Positions 16,226-23,713 of a stretch of DNA of 64,000 nt are shown here, in pieces. Each line of letters starts with the position of its first letter. Position 1 is the stretch's first letter. The notes beneath the pieces were generated by a model. The model saw only the letters and a list, made by a program, of their open reading frames with translations. It made no database searches and was not told the origin of the DNA. Source of the DNA: Enterococcus gilvus ATCC BAA-350 (GTDB lineage: Bacteria; Bacillota; Bacilli; Lactobacillales; Enterococcaceae); the NCBI RefSeq assembly GCF_000407545.1, contig NZ_ASWH01000001.1:601001-665000 (forward strand), read 5' to 3'. The translations under genes and the position numbers were made by a program.

Positions 16226-16513
16226 ATGTTACCAGAGAAAAAAGTTGAAACACAGATCAAAAATTATTTACTCTCACTCAACGCCTATTTTATTAAAACA
16301 ATCGGCGGAAGTGTAGCAGCAGGGACGCCAGATATTATCGCTTGTGTGAATGGCAGATTTATTGGAATAGAAGTGAAACGCCCGACTGGCGGAAGAGTGA
16401 GTGAATTGCAAAAGAATCATATTAAAAGAATCAACCAAGCTGGCGGCTTAGCATTTGTGGCTTCCAGCAAAGAAGAGGTGATCCACAATTTATCAAGACA
16501 CCATATTATATGA
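16226..16513 (+). CDS. VRR-NUC domain nuclease
   Basis: 95 residues, a stand-alone VRR-NUC domain of the PD-(D/E)XK superfamily. Active-site signature: GTPDIIA near residue 29 and GIEVKRPTGG near 47. These phage nucleases are often encoded beside a SNF2 helicase and may process branched DNA. GTGGAGGA lies upstream of ATG 16226. Its 3' end overlaps the helicase coding frame. Confidence 0.9.
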   Translation: MLPEKKVETQIKNYLLSLNAYFIKTIGGSVAAGTPDIIACVNGRFIGIEVKRPTGGRVSELQKNHIKRINQAGGLAFVASSKEEVIHNLSRHHII

Positions 16514-17678
16514 GTTCCAAAAAGAAGCTTTAAATAATGCTGAGAAAAATTATCTATACGCCTTAGATACCGGTACAGGTAAAACAATTACTTCAATTCA
16601 TCATTACTTAAAACATGCACCGAATAAAAAGTTATTGATTATCGCGCCTCCTGCGAAAATAAAGGAAGGCGGATGGGACAAAGACATTTTATTTGTTCGA
16701 AAATCGTACAACATAAACATTGAATACGAAATATTATCGTATGGGAAGTTATCAAAATCTTGGCATAATTATAAAGATTACTATGTCATTTTTGATGAGG
16801 CGCACTATATCAAAAATCCAACCAGTCAAAGGGGTAAAGCGGCGTTACACCTAACAAGGCAATCTGAAGGTTTTTGTTTATTGACGGCAACGCCAATGAG
16901 CAACGGCTGGCAAGATAGTTACAACTATTTCATAATGTTCGGTTGCTTTAAAAATAAAACCGCTATGAATAAACGTCATGCGATTTATGAAACGAAGTTT
17001 TTCGGTATGCGTCAGATTCCACAAATCGTCGGCTGGAGACGTGAAGACGAACTAGAGCGCATGTACAAACAATTTGCTGTTTCAATCAGTAAAGATGAAG
17101 CGTTAGATTTGCCGGATTTAGTTTATCGGAAAGTCTTTTTCAAACCATCTCCATTATACAAGAAGCTAAAAAAGGATCGTGTACTTGATGATGTAGCATA
17201 TGACACACACCCTAAGTTAGCAGCGGGCTTACGGTTTTATGCAAACCAACAAGATAAGCTAGATTATCTATCGATGATCTGTGAAGGAACAAGTGAGAAC
17301 ATCGTTGTCTTTTATCAATTTAAACAGGAGCTTGAAGATATCAAGAAAATTCTAAAAGACAAAAAGATTTATGAAGTAAACGGCCATCGGTTTGAATTGC
17401 CAAAAGATCGCCCAGAAAACAGTGTGACACTAGTCCAATATCAAGCGGGATCAGCAGGAATTGAATTGCAATATGCAAACATTGTTGTCTTTTATACACC
17501 GACCTACAGCTATCAAGATTACAGTCAATCTTTAGGACGAGCCTATCGGAATGGTCAAACTAAAAAGGTTACTGTTTATCAATTTAATACTGAAAAGACG
17601 ATAGAAGAAGACGTTTGGGATGCTTTAAGCAATAAGAAAGATTTTAGCGAAAAGCGATACCTCGATACGAAGTTATAG
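16488..17678 (+). CDS. SNF2-type DEAH-box phage helicase, non-canonical start
   Basis: About 396 residues. Walker A LDTGTGKTITS, DEAH box VIFDEAHYIKN, motif III LLTATPMSN, and C-terminal motifs V/VI (YQAGSAGIELQ, SLGRAYRNGQ). The first canonical start (ATT-free frame, TTG/ATG) is too late: Walker A would be lost with ATG 16635-type starts. The frame is open back to TGA 16479. ATT 16488, 7 bases after AAGAGGTG, is the best start. It overlaps the nuclease gene by 26 bases. Likely acts with VRR-NUC on replication intermediates. Confidence 0.8.
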   Translation: MYQDTILYEFQKEALNNAEKNYLYALDTGTGKTITSIHHYLKHAPNKKLLIIAPPAKIKEGGWDKDILFVRKSYNINIEYEILSYGKLSKSWHNYKDYYVIFDEAHYIKNPTSQRGKAALHLTRQSEGFCLLTATPMSNGWQDSYNYFIMFGCFKNKTAMNKRHAIYETKFFGMRQIPQIVGWRREDELERMYKQFAVSISKDEALDLPDLVYRKVFFKPSPLYKKLKKDRVLDDVAYDTHPKLAAGLRFYANQQDKLDYLSMICEGTSENIVVFYQFKQELEDIKKILKDKKIYEVNGHRFELPKDRPENSVTLVQYQAGSAGIELQYANIVVFYTPTYSYQDYSQSLGRAYRNGQTKKVTVYQFNTEKTIEEDVWDALSNKKDFSEKRYLDTKL

Positions 17679-17737
17679 GACGCTTTGCGGATTGTTAATA
17701 AGAAATAAAAATATTTCAATTGAAATAGGAGGGTATA

Positions 17738-18004
17738 ATGAATACAACCAATAATAGAAAATTTGGTAAGTTTCTCGCGACGAACAACACGTTATCGCCA
17801 AAGAGACCACAATTAAATCCAGACAAATATTACAAGTTGGATTATGAAAAATGCATCTATTCGATCGTTGGGAAATTGATTAACGAGTATAAACATACGG
17901 CGTGTTTTGAAATTGTGAATTGGCATCAAGCTGACGGTGCTATATTGAGAAACTTGGGCCACCGGGTAATCGTTAGAAAACAAGAAGCCGTTGAGATTGA
18001 GTAG
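17738..18004 (+). CDS. Hypothetical phage protein
   Basis: 88 residues, basic, from ATG 17738 with AGGAGGG upstream. Not recognised. It follows the helicase by 59 bases and is probably in the same transcript. Confidence 0.55.
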   Translation: MNTTNNRKFGKFLATNNTLSPKRPQLNPDKYYKLDYEKCIYSIVGKLINEYKHTACFEIVNWHQADGAILRNLGHRVIVRKQEAVEIE

Positions 18005-18045
18005 CTTAAAGTTACTCAGTTTGATGCCATAGAGGAGGTGTTGAA

Positions 18046-18342
18046 ATGAATATTTCACAGGATGCTTTAGCAGAAATGTGTCCGCCCGAAGTAGGCGAAT
18101 ATATTGACGAAAAGATTTTGCCGGAATACGCAAACGGTAAAAACACGGCGAAAATGATAGCAAACTCAATGGCGCAGGATGCTTTGGAAAGGCTTAATTT
18201 AAAACATGAAAATCATATCGAATATTACAAGCTATATTCAGATTTAGCGTTAATTGATCCGTATATCAGCGCAAAAGTCAATCGCTGTATTTTAGTAGGG
18301 TACATTCAAACAATTTTCGATGAGTGGGAAAATGAATGTTAA
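18046..18342 (+). CDS. Hypothetical phage protein
   Basis: 98 residues, mostly helical, start ATG 18046 after GAGGAGG. Unrecognised; no membrane segment and no metal motif. Confidence 0.55.
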   Translation: MNISQDALAEMCPPEVGEYIDEKILPEYANGKNTAKMIANSMAQDALERLNLKHENHIEYYKLYSDLALIDPYISAKVNRCILVGYIQTIFDEWENEC

Positions 18343-18434
18343 CTAAGTTAATCAACTTGAATATTAAAAGCTTTGCAAAGTGGTCAATCAGAGAAGAATG
18401 TATGCATAGGAAAATAAATTAAAAGGAGCACATA

Positions 18435-18633
18435 ATGAGTACTTTTATTAAGGATCGTAGTTTTAATCCATACCCTCACTTAGTGTTTGAAAACTATTCA
18501 TCCGCTACAGATGAAATAGTTAATCAATCTAAAGCAAGGTTTTAGAATTGTGGATTGGTATTCAAATGCAAATTTCTATGGGGCGAAAGATTACAGTAGT
18601 TTGTTTTTAGTCTATTCTTCTAAAAGTATTTAA
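18435..18633 (+). pseudogene. Small phage gene, apparently frameshifted
   Basis: ATG 18435 with AAAGGAG upstream opens a 36-residue frame that stops at 18545. From about 18535 another frame continues without stop to 18633 and reads sensibly (GFRIVDWYSNANFYGAKDY). A one-base change near AAAGCAAGG would join them into one protein of about 65 residues. The alternative is that only the 36-residue peptide is made. No other gene is seen in 18343-18660. Confidence 0.4.
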
Positions 18634-18660
18634 TTTGGGGCTATCAAGGAGGAAAAGTAA

Positions 18661-18858
18661 ATGGATAAAATTTTTGAGAATGTTTGGAATCGAAGAGACG
18701 AAGCTTTAGCTTGGTACACAAATGTAGAGAAAGATTTTAAGCGTGAGCAAGGCATTAATCCTAAGAAGCTTGCAAAGATTTGCAAGGAAGAAGGAACAAC
18801 GATAGATGAATTTCTTCCCTACGCACAAAAACGAGCGAAAGAAGAAAACGTACAGTAA
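18661..18858 (+). CDS. Hypothetical phage protein
   Basis: 65 residues, charged and helical, from ATG 18661 with AAGGAGG upstream. Not recognised. Confidence 0.55.
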   Translation: MDKIFENVWNRRDEALAWYTNVEKDFKREQGINPKKLAKICKEEGTTIDEFLPYAQKRAKEENVQ

Positions 18859-18887
18859 TGAAGAAGATCGTGTCAGGAGGATAATTT

Positions 18888-19040
18888 ATGAACTTGTATT
18901 TCGATCAAAAAGTTTTTAGAGAGCATAAAAAAGCTATAGAGATCAAGCAATCTAAGGTTGATCATAGACGATTCATTGAACGTTCGAATCGCAAACAGCT
19001 TTGTCGGAAAAAGAATAGACGTGTCCAATCTATACGTTAG
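18888..19040 (+). CDS. Small basic phage protein (50 residues)
   Basis: ATG 18888, with CAGGAGG upstream, encodes 50 residues ending in a strongly basic tail (RKQLCRKKNRRVQ). It fits the row of closely packed small genes with good ribosome sites. RNA or DNA contact is conceivable; nothing more can be said. Confidence 0.5.
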   Translation: MNLYFDQKVFREHKKAIEIKQSKVDHRRFIERSNRKQLCRKKNRRVQSIR

Positions 19041-19063
19041 TGGAGGAGTTGGAGGAAATAAAA

Positions 19064-19270
19064 ATGGGTTTAACAGTTTTTAAAATGGAATTTTATCATT
19101 TTGATAATACTTCAATCACGATGATGAAAAATAGTAAGTTTCTGTATAGCGTGGAAATTGTAGATGATAACGGCAGGTACGAATTTAGTAACGGTCTGAC
19201 ATTCAAAGAAGCAAAAGCGATTGTAGACAGTGAAATTCAAACATTTGCAGATAAGTTGAAAGTCAATTAA
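19064..19270 (+). CDS. Hypothetical phage protein
   Basis: 68 residues from ATG 19064 (GGAGG upstream; the earlier GTG 19040 overlaps a stop and lacks a site). Soluble, alpha/beta-looking, unrecognised. Confidence 0.55.
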   Translation: MGLTVFKMEFYHFDNTSITMMKNSKFLYSVEIVDDNGRYEFSNGLTFKEAKAIVDSEIQTFADKLKVN

Positions 19271-19302
19271 TGACGGAAATCACGTAGGAAGGAATGGTCA
19301 GT

Positions 19303-19479
19303 ATGAAGGTTTATATCGTAGCAATAACAGATTCAACATATATGTTTCCGGTTTGTGATGGGAAACTTTTTAAAATGAAATCTGCAGCTCAAAAAGCTTG
19401 TGACAGATACAACGGAACGCACCCTAATAAAGCGAAAGTATTAGTCGCCGATAATTGGCATTTGGAGGACGGCGAATGA
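19303..19479 (+). CDS. Hypothetical phage protein
   Basis: 58 residues from ATG 19303, chosen because AGGAAGGA lies at proper distance; ATG 19294 touches that site. Soluble. Its stop overlaps the next start (ATGA), implying coupled translation. Confidence 0.5.
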   Translation: MKVYIVAITDSTYMFPVCDGKLFKMKSAAQKACDRYNGTHPNKAKVLVADNWHLEDGE

Positions 19480-19814
19480 ATATTATCAAAATAATTTTTG
19501 AAGTAATCGGTTATGCATTAAACATTGCGCTATTAATTTATTGGGCGTATTTCATTTTTTACGGTGGGATTTGGCAAGTTGGAAACTTTATGAATATAGA
19601 ACTAGAAGGCTTGCTGAGGAACAGTAAGAAAGCATACAAATCAACTAACGGAAAGTTCAAAGTGAAAGAAATATCTAATGTCATACAATTTGACGAAATG
19701 GGCTATCCTCTACGGCTAGTTATGATTGATTTAGACAATGGTACTGTCGATCATGTTTGGCGGGATACTACAGAAAGAGAAGGTGACGTGGTGTTAGAGT
19801 GGACTAAAATTTAG
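19476..19814 (+). CDS. Single-pass membrane phage protein
   Basis: 112 residues from ATG 19476, overlapping the previous stop. One membrane segment at about 9-30 (IGYALNIALLIYWAYFIFY) and a soluble C-terminal domain of about 80 residues. Unrecognised. Confidence 0.55.
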   Translation: MNIIKIIFEVIGYALNIALLIYWAYFIFYGGIWQVGNFMNIELEGLLRNSKKAYKSTNGKFKVKEISNVIQFDEMGYPLRLVMIDLDNGTVDHVWRDTTEREGDVVLEWTKI

Positions 19815-19852
19815 TTCCGCTAACCACGCCAATTAAGGAGGGATGATTAATA

Positions 19853-20017
19853 ATGACGATTAGATTTAGGAGAATTAGAGCAAAAGGACAAATTAAGAAG
19901 AACAGCTATATAAAATATTTGAAAAGAAAACACGACTATACCAACTGTAGTTGGTGCAATCGTGTTATCAAGAAAAATTCTAATTTTTGCTGTTGGTGTG
20001 GCAAGTCAATTAATTAA
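19853..20017 (+). CDS. Small zinc-ribbon phage protein (54 residues)
   Basis: ATG 19853, after AAGGAGGG, encodes 54 residues: a very basic N-terminal half and a treble-clef-like C-terminal half with CSWC and CCWCG, four cysteines able to hold zinc. Probably a nucleic-acid binding protein. It overlaps the end of the convergent DUF2321 gene by 8 bases. Confidence 0.55.
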   Translation: MTIRFRRIRAKGQIKKNSYIKYLKRKHDYTNCSWCNRVIKKNSNFCCWCGKSIN

Positions 20018-20495
20018 AGATGGTCTTTTTAACAGTTTCCGACAGAACATCGACTAATAAATTATAAAGTGAATCTTTAACTAATTTAGAAGCTTTAGAA
20101 TAGCCTTTGGAAAATTTTGCTTCAGCAACTTTAGTTTTAGGTGTATCAACTAATAAATCGGGAATCGCTGATTCAATAAGTTGTTTATCTTGATCACTCA
20201 GACCATCATCTAACGCGACTAATTCAGCTGCACCTTCTAAAATCTTTTGAGTCCATGGGAATGGTGTTCCACAAGACTTACAGTAATTTGGAACTGATTT
20301 AGTGAATCCAACTGTAATCACTCCATCAATGTCTCTATCACCTAAAATTGCTTGTTCACAGTTAGGGCAGGTGACAATAACCTTTTCACCACATAATTCG
20401 CAAAATTCAGGTGGATTTGGATTGTTAGATGAACTGTAGTGATCAGTTACTTGGTGACCGTTTAAACATATTTTTTGATAGTATTGTTTTCCCAT
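20010..20495 (-). CDS. DUF2321-type zinc-ribbon protein, leftward cargo gene
   Basis: 161 residues. Three CxxC-type pairs (CELCGEK, CPNCEQ, CKSCGTP) indicate zinc ribbons in the first 85 residues; the rest is helical. This agrees with DUF2321, whose function is unknown. ATG 20495 has AAGGAGG upstream. It is the only leftward gene inside the rightward early block and has its own TATAAT-containing promoter region, which marks it as an independently expressed accessory gene, perhaps active in the lysogen. Confidence 0.7.
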   Translation of the reverse strand: MGKQYYQKICLNGHQVTDHYSSSNNPNPPEFCELCGEKVIVTCPNCEQAILGDRDIDGVITVGFTKSVPNYCKSCGTPFPWTQKILEGAAELVALDDGLSDQDKQLIESAIPDLLVDTPKTKVAEAKFSKGYSKASKLVKDSLYNLLVDVLSETVKKTIFN

Positions 20496-20545
20496 TGTTA
20501 ACCTCCTTATCAATATTTCAGTGGACCACTCACTGATAAGGAGAT
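20496..20545 (-). promoter_or_regulatory. Leader hairpin covering the DUF2321 ribosome site
   Basis: On the reverse strand the leader has CCTTATC and GATAAGG as outer stem and CAGTG with CACTG inside. The 3' arm GATAAGG runs into the Shine-Dalgarno AAGGAGG. A TATAAT box lies at about 20547-20552, just upstream. The structure could limit translation. Confidence 0.45.
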
Positions 20546-20627
20546 TATATCAAATAAAGCATTTACAAAACGATTGTAATTAAAAAGAAGGCTAACTCAG
20601 CCTATCAAGTAAGAAAAGAGGTATGAA

Positions 20628-21113
20628 ATGAATAAACAAGAATTGATTGAAAAGATAAAAGCGAATGGCGAATGGTTTGAAACAAATAGGTATGTGAAAA
20701 TCACCAAGGCTGTTGAGCTCATTAGCCAACTAGACGAACCGCAGAAAGTCAAAGTGCCGGCGTTTGTAGCACCATTTATCGAAAAACTAAAAATCACGAA
20801 CCGTAGATATGGTGTTGAATTAGAAAAAGCATATAACAATGAAGAAGACGAAGAATTAGTAATTTGGCTTTGGTTTAACGAAAACGTCTTGACCTTGTTT
20901 AGAGCGTTAGAAAAAGGCTACGAGGTCGAGGAAGAGCCGAAATGGAAAATAATTAATGATCAAAAATACTGTCTGACATCAATAGAAGCAGGATATGGCA
21001 ACTCGTTACATTGGGCTTTCGACAGCACGAAGAAAAAGCCGATCCTCTTTGATAACGAGGAAACGGCATTGTATACCGCATATATTACTGGCGGCACAGT
21101 CGAGAAAGTGTAG
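20628..21113 (+). CDS. DUF1642 phage protein
   Basis: 161 residues. The KVKVPAFVAPFIEKLK stretch, followed by a W-rich centre and LYTAYITGGTVEKV at the end, is the usual make-up of DUF1642, an early protein of many Gram-positive phages with no known activity. AGAGGT precedes the ATG. Confidence 0.7.
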   Translation: MNKQELIEKIKANGEWFETNRYVKITKAVELISQLDEPQKVKVPAFVAPFIEKLKITNRRYGVELEKAYNNEEDEELVIWLWFNENVLTLFRALEKGYEVEEEPKWKIINDQKYCLTSIEAGYGNSLHWAFDSTKKKPILFDNEETALYTAYITGGTVEKV

Positions 21114-21122
21114 GTGGGATCG

Positions 21123-21350
21123 ATGGAATCACTTTTTGAACGAGCTGAAGGAATGGCTCAAGAAAAATATCGGCAAACGTTTGATTATGCGACAAGAAAT
21201 ATAGGAGTCGCTTTTCGAAATGTTCTCAGAGAAAACAAGTTGCCAGAACCGCAATATAAAGAAACGAAGTTGAACGAGAATTATCTGGAAGAAATGATCA
21301 GCTACATGGAGATAATTCATCAAAAGGACTTGAAAGAGGTGGCGGAATGA
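21123..21350 (+). CDS. Hypothetical phage protein
   Basis: 75 residues from ATG 21123 (GGTGGG just upstream; GTG 21114 is a possible alternative). Helical and charged. Its end overlaps the next gene in an ATGA arrangement. Confidence 0.5.
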   Translation: MESLFERAEGMAQEKYRQTFDYATRNIGVAFRNVLRENKLPEPQYKETKLNENYLEEMISYMEIIHQKDLKEVAE

Positions 21351-21676
21351 AAGTAAATCCCATTTTCAAATTTGCGCTATTGGTTTTGCTGGTTCTGTCA
21401 CCAACACTAATTGGAGTGTTTGGTTGTATTTTTACGGACTGGGACAATGATAAGGTTGCAGGCATAGTGATTCTTGTCTATATGGTCGGAACACTATTCA
21501 TTCTATTGCTAGCGTTTTTGTGGGTGTTCATTTTTGAAGATAGTTATGATGAGTGGAAAAAGCTTCAAGAAAAGAATATCAATAAACGAGCAATCCATGA
21601 TAAAGAAATGAAACGACTGAAAGAAGAGATGGAAGAAATGCGGCGACGGTTAGATGATCGTTGGGATAATTTTTAG
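21347..21676 (+). CDS. Two-pass membrane protein with coiled-coil tail
   Basis: 109 residues: membrane segments at about 7-28 and 37-62, then an acidic/basic coiled coil (EMKRLKEEMEEMRRRL) in the cytoplasm. Coupled to the previous gene by ATGA. Unrecognised. Confidence 0.55.
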   Translation: MKVNPIFKFALLVLLVLSPTLIGVFGCIFTDWDNDKVAGIVILVYMVGTLFILLLAFLWVFIFEDSYDEWKKLQEKNINKRAIHDKEMKRLKEEMEEMRRRLDDRWDNF

Positions 21677-21701
21677 TTCCGCTAACCGACCCAACTGCAT
21701 A

Positions 21702-21830
21702 AAAAAAGACAGCCGACCACTGGCTGTCTGAGAAAAAGAAACTTTCGTCTAGTTTCCGCTAGACAAAATAATTTTACCACAAAAAGACCACCGGGATAAG
21801 TCAGTGGTCAGTGAGCTGGACATTGAAAGG
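21702..21830. other. Cluster of three stem-loops in a 200-bp gap
   Basis: AGACAGCC with GGCTGTCT (after seven A, so a terminator in reverse reading), then GTCTAG with CTAGAC, then GACCAC with GTGGTC. No gene is seen from 21677 to 21895. The region may terminate, process or regulate the early transcript. Confidence 0.4.
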
Positions 21831-21895
21831 ATCAATAAAAAAGGAGTACCAGCTCGTATGTATTGTACATCAAATAAGAAGTGGAAGTGAAACAT

Positions 21896-22195
21896 ATGAT
21901 ACTGGATATCGAAATCGGGAAAATTTATAAATTATCTGATGCTAAGCCGCCAGCTTTTGCCAAAATCACAAAAATTTCTAATCATGATGTTTGGAACGAT
22001 ATTTTAGAAGATGACGAATTAACGCAACTTGCATGGGGAGATTGGTATCAATGGGCCAATAAAAATATCTACTGCCATTTTGGAGCTGGATTCGACACGT
22101 ATAGGCTGGTTCCGGCAACTGCGGAAGAAATTGCCATTTATGAAGATAAAGTTAGAAAATATCGATCGGAGGACAACAATGATACCGAAGTTTAG
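21896..22195 (+). CDS. Hypothetical phage protein
   Basis: 99 residues from ATG 21896 (GTG 21881 possible). Compact, tryptophan-rich centre (DVWNDILEDDELTQLAWGDWY has clustered aromatics). Unrecognised. Overlaps the YopX start by 17 bases. Confidence 0.5.
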   Translation: MILDIEIGKIYKLSDAKPPAFAKITKISNHDVWNDILEDDELTQLAWGDWYQWANKNIYCHFGAGFDTYRLVPATAEEIAIYEDKVRKYRSEDNNDTEV

Positions 22196-22586
22196 AGCGT
22201 GGGATAAGGAAACAGCCGAAATGTGTAATGTTGGTGCACTATATTTTAGTAGAGACTACGAGTTAGAAGCTGTTTCCGTTCATCTACCTAACGGATATGT
22301 GGTTAACAGGAGTTTAACACAAGTAAACCTCATGCAATCAACAGGACTGAAAGACAAGAACGGCGTGGAGATATTTGAAGGGGATATTGTTAAAGTATCT
22401 AATCATCCTTTTCAAAAAAATGACAATGGAATCGGTATTGAAATAAATGGAAATTATGTAATTGGTTGGTCAGAATATTCGCTATCTTGGTTAGCTGGGA
22501 ATTTAATATTAGCTGAGCTTAAACCTTTTATAGAAGTTATCGGCAACATCTACGAAAACCCAGAGTTGTTGGAGGTGGAAGGATGA
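22179..22586 (+). CDS. YopX-family phage protein
   Basis: 135 residues from ATG 22179 with CGGAGGAC upstream. Family hallmarks: PKFRAWD at the start, LMQSTGLKDKNGVEIFEGDIV in the middle (given in parts: LMQSTGLKD, EIFEGDIV) and IEVIGNIYENPELL at the end. YopX proteins are common in Gram-positive phages; function unknown. Confidence 0.85.
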   Translation: MIPKFRAWDKETAEMCNVGALYFSRDYELEAVSVHLPNGYVVNRSLTQVNLMQSTGLKDKNGVEIFEGDIVKVSNHPFQKNDNGIGIEINGNYVIGWSEYSLSWLAGNLILAELKPFIEVIGNIYENPELLEVEG

Positions 22587-22804
22587 TAAAGAAAATTCAA
22601 GAATTTTTAGCTGCAGCGTATCCAATATTTTTGTTGGTGATGGCCACTATATATGTGTTCGTAGAAGACGGGAATAGATCACTTTTGTTCATATTACTCT
22701 ACGCGGTTTGTTTAATTGGTGATCGCTTACGGGATATTTATAAAAGTATTAGCATTTTATGGTGTCGAATCTACTTAAGAAATAAAAAAGACGGCATCGA
22801 GTAG
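22583..22804 (+). CDS. Small membrane protein
   Basis: 73 residues with two close hydrophobic stretches (about 8-26 and 33-50), ATGA-coupled to the YopX gene. Unrecognised. Confidence 0.5.
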   Translation: MIKKIQEFLAAAYPIFLLVMATIYVFVEDGNRSLLFILLYAVCLIGDRLRDIYKSISILWCRIYLRNKKDGIE

Positions 22805-22836
22805 ATCTAGTAACGTCGCCAATTAAGCAATGAAAT

Positions 22837-22885
22837 ACAATATATGGTTTCGTTAATTCGCAGAAACACAATATATTGTGGATAA
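22837..22885. promoter_or_regulatory. Inverted repeat with DnaA box upstream of arpU
   Basis: ACAATATAT (22837-22845) and AATATATTGT (22870-22879) are inverted repeats with a GTTTC/GAAAC pair inside. A reverse-oriented perfect DnaA box TGTGGATAA overlaps at 22877-22885. The palindrome is a plausible regulator site for the late switch. Confidence 0.4.
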
Positions 22886-22928
22886 AGCTGTTAATATGTG
22901 CATAACAAAATTATTGGGAGGAAATGTT

Positions 22929-23441
22929 TTGAAGCAAATCATTGAACTAGGGGATAAATCAATAAAGAGAATTGCTTTAGAAGTCCATAAGCTGGATCAG
23001 AAGGATAAAGAGAAAGCTAGAAAAGAATTCAAAAGTAGATCACTTCATAATACGAAACTATTGCTAGAAAATTATTATAAATTAAAAGCTCATTGCGATA
23101 GCATGCACACCAGAATAAATGAAACTAACGAAACTTCCCTTTGGTACAAAGGGCGAATGACAATTGATGCGTTGATGGAGAATCAAGTGAAAACTGTCAA
23201 AATGATGTGGCATGTTGATGACAGTCTTGAGAAATACAAGCGCGTATGCAAAGGAGAGACTAAAAAATCGAAATCAAGAAGGTATAACATCCTAAAAGAC
23301 TTTTATATTGATGGGTTATCAATTGATCGAATAGCAGATAAATATGATGTCGATAGAACAACTATCCTTAGAAATAAAGATGATGCTATAGATGATCTAT
23401 CAATTTATCTTTTTGGTATAGATATTTTTAACGAACTATAG
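22929..23441 (+). CDS. ArpU-family late gene regulator
   Basis: 170 residues. I choose TTG 22929 because GGGAGG lies 7 bases upstream. The C-terminal 50 residues carry a sigma-like HTH (DFYIDGLSIDRIADKYDVDR is its core), and the protein has the length and helical make-up of ArpU/RinA-type phage activators. Such proteins switch on packaging and structural genes, which start downstream here. Confidence 0.8.
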   Translation: MKQIIELGDKSIKRIALEVHKLDQKDKEKARKEFKSRSLHNTKLLLENYYKLKAHCDSMHTRINETNETSLWYKGRMTIDALMENQVKTVKMMWHVDDSLEKYKRVCKGETKKSKSRRYNILKDFYIDGLSIDRIADKYDVDRTTILRNKDDAIDDLSIYLFGIDIFNEL

Positions 23442-23519
23442 TAAATGCACATTTTATGCACCACAATGCGACTATTAATGTATTAACATGATAACGTGAA
23501 ATAAGTATGATTAATCCAT

Positions 23520-23595
23520 CAAGCAGACGACTCAAACTAACTTTATTGGCATGAAGTTTCTCCTTATACCTTTTAATAAACATTCGTCTAGCTTG
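23520..23595. other. Long inverted repeat in the gap after arpU
   Basis: CAAGCAGACGA (23520-23530) pairs with TCGTCTAGCTTG (23584-23595) with one bulged base; the loop is about 53 nt. I see no convincing gene in 23442-23713; a 73-residue reverse-strand frame there has no ribosome site. Confidence 0.35.
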
Positions 23596-23658
23596 GTGGG
23601 TTATTCTCTTTTTGACTACACTGCCACTTTGCGGAAACAGAGTAGGCAAACAATTGGC

Positions 23659-23706
23659 GGCATGAAATAATGATTTCTACATTGAGCATGCCGTTCTATT
23701 TTTTTG
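23659..23706 (+). terminator. Terminator-like hairpin before the structured RNA
   Basis: GGCATG (23659-23664) and CATGCC (23687-23692) pair, followed by GTTCTATTTTTTT. It could end the arpU message, or be the 5' part of the large RNA. Confidence 0.45.
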
Positions 23707-23713
23707 AAAATTG

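Noticed and set aside
23428..23649. 73-residue reverse-strand frame (LPTLFPQSGSVVKKR start)
   Set aside because: It has no Shine-Dalgarno sequence, starts at TTG, and covers an inverted repeat likely to belong to an RNA region. I cannot recognise a family.
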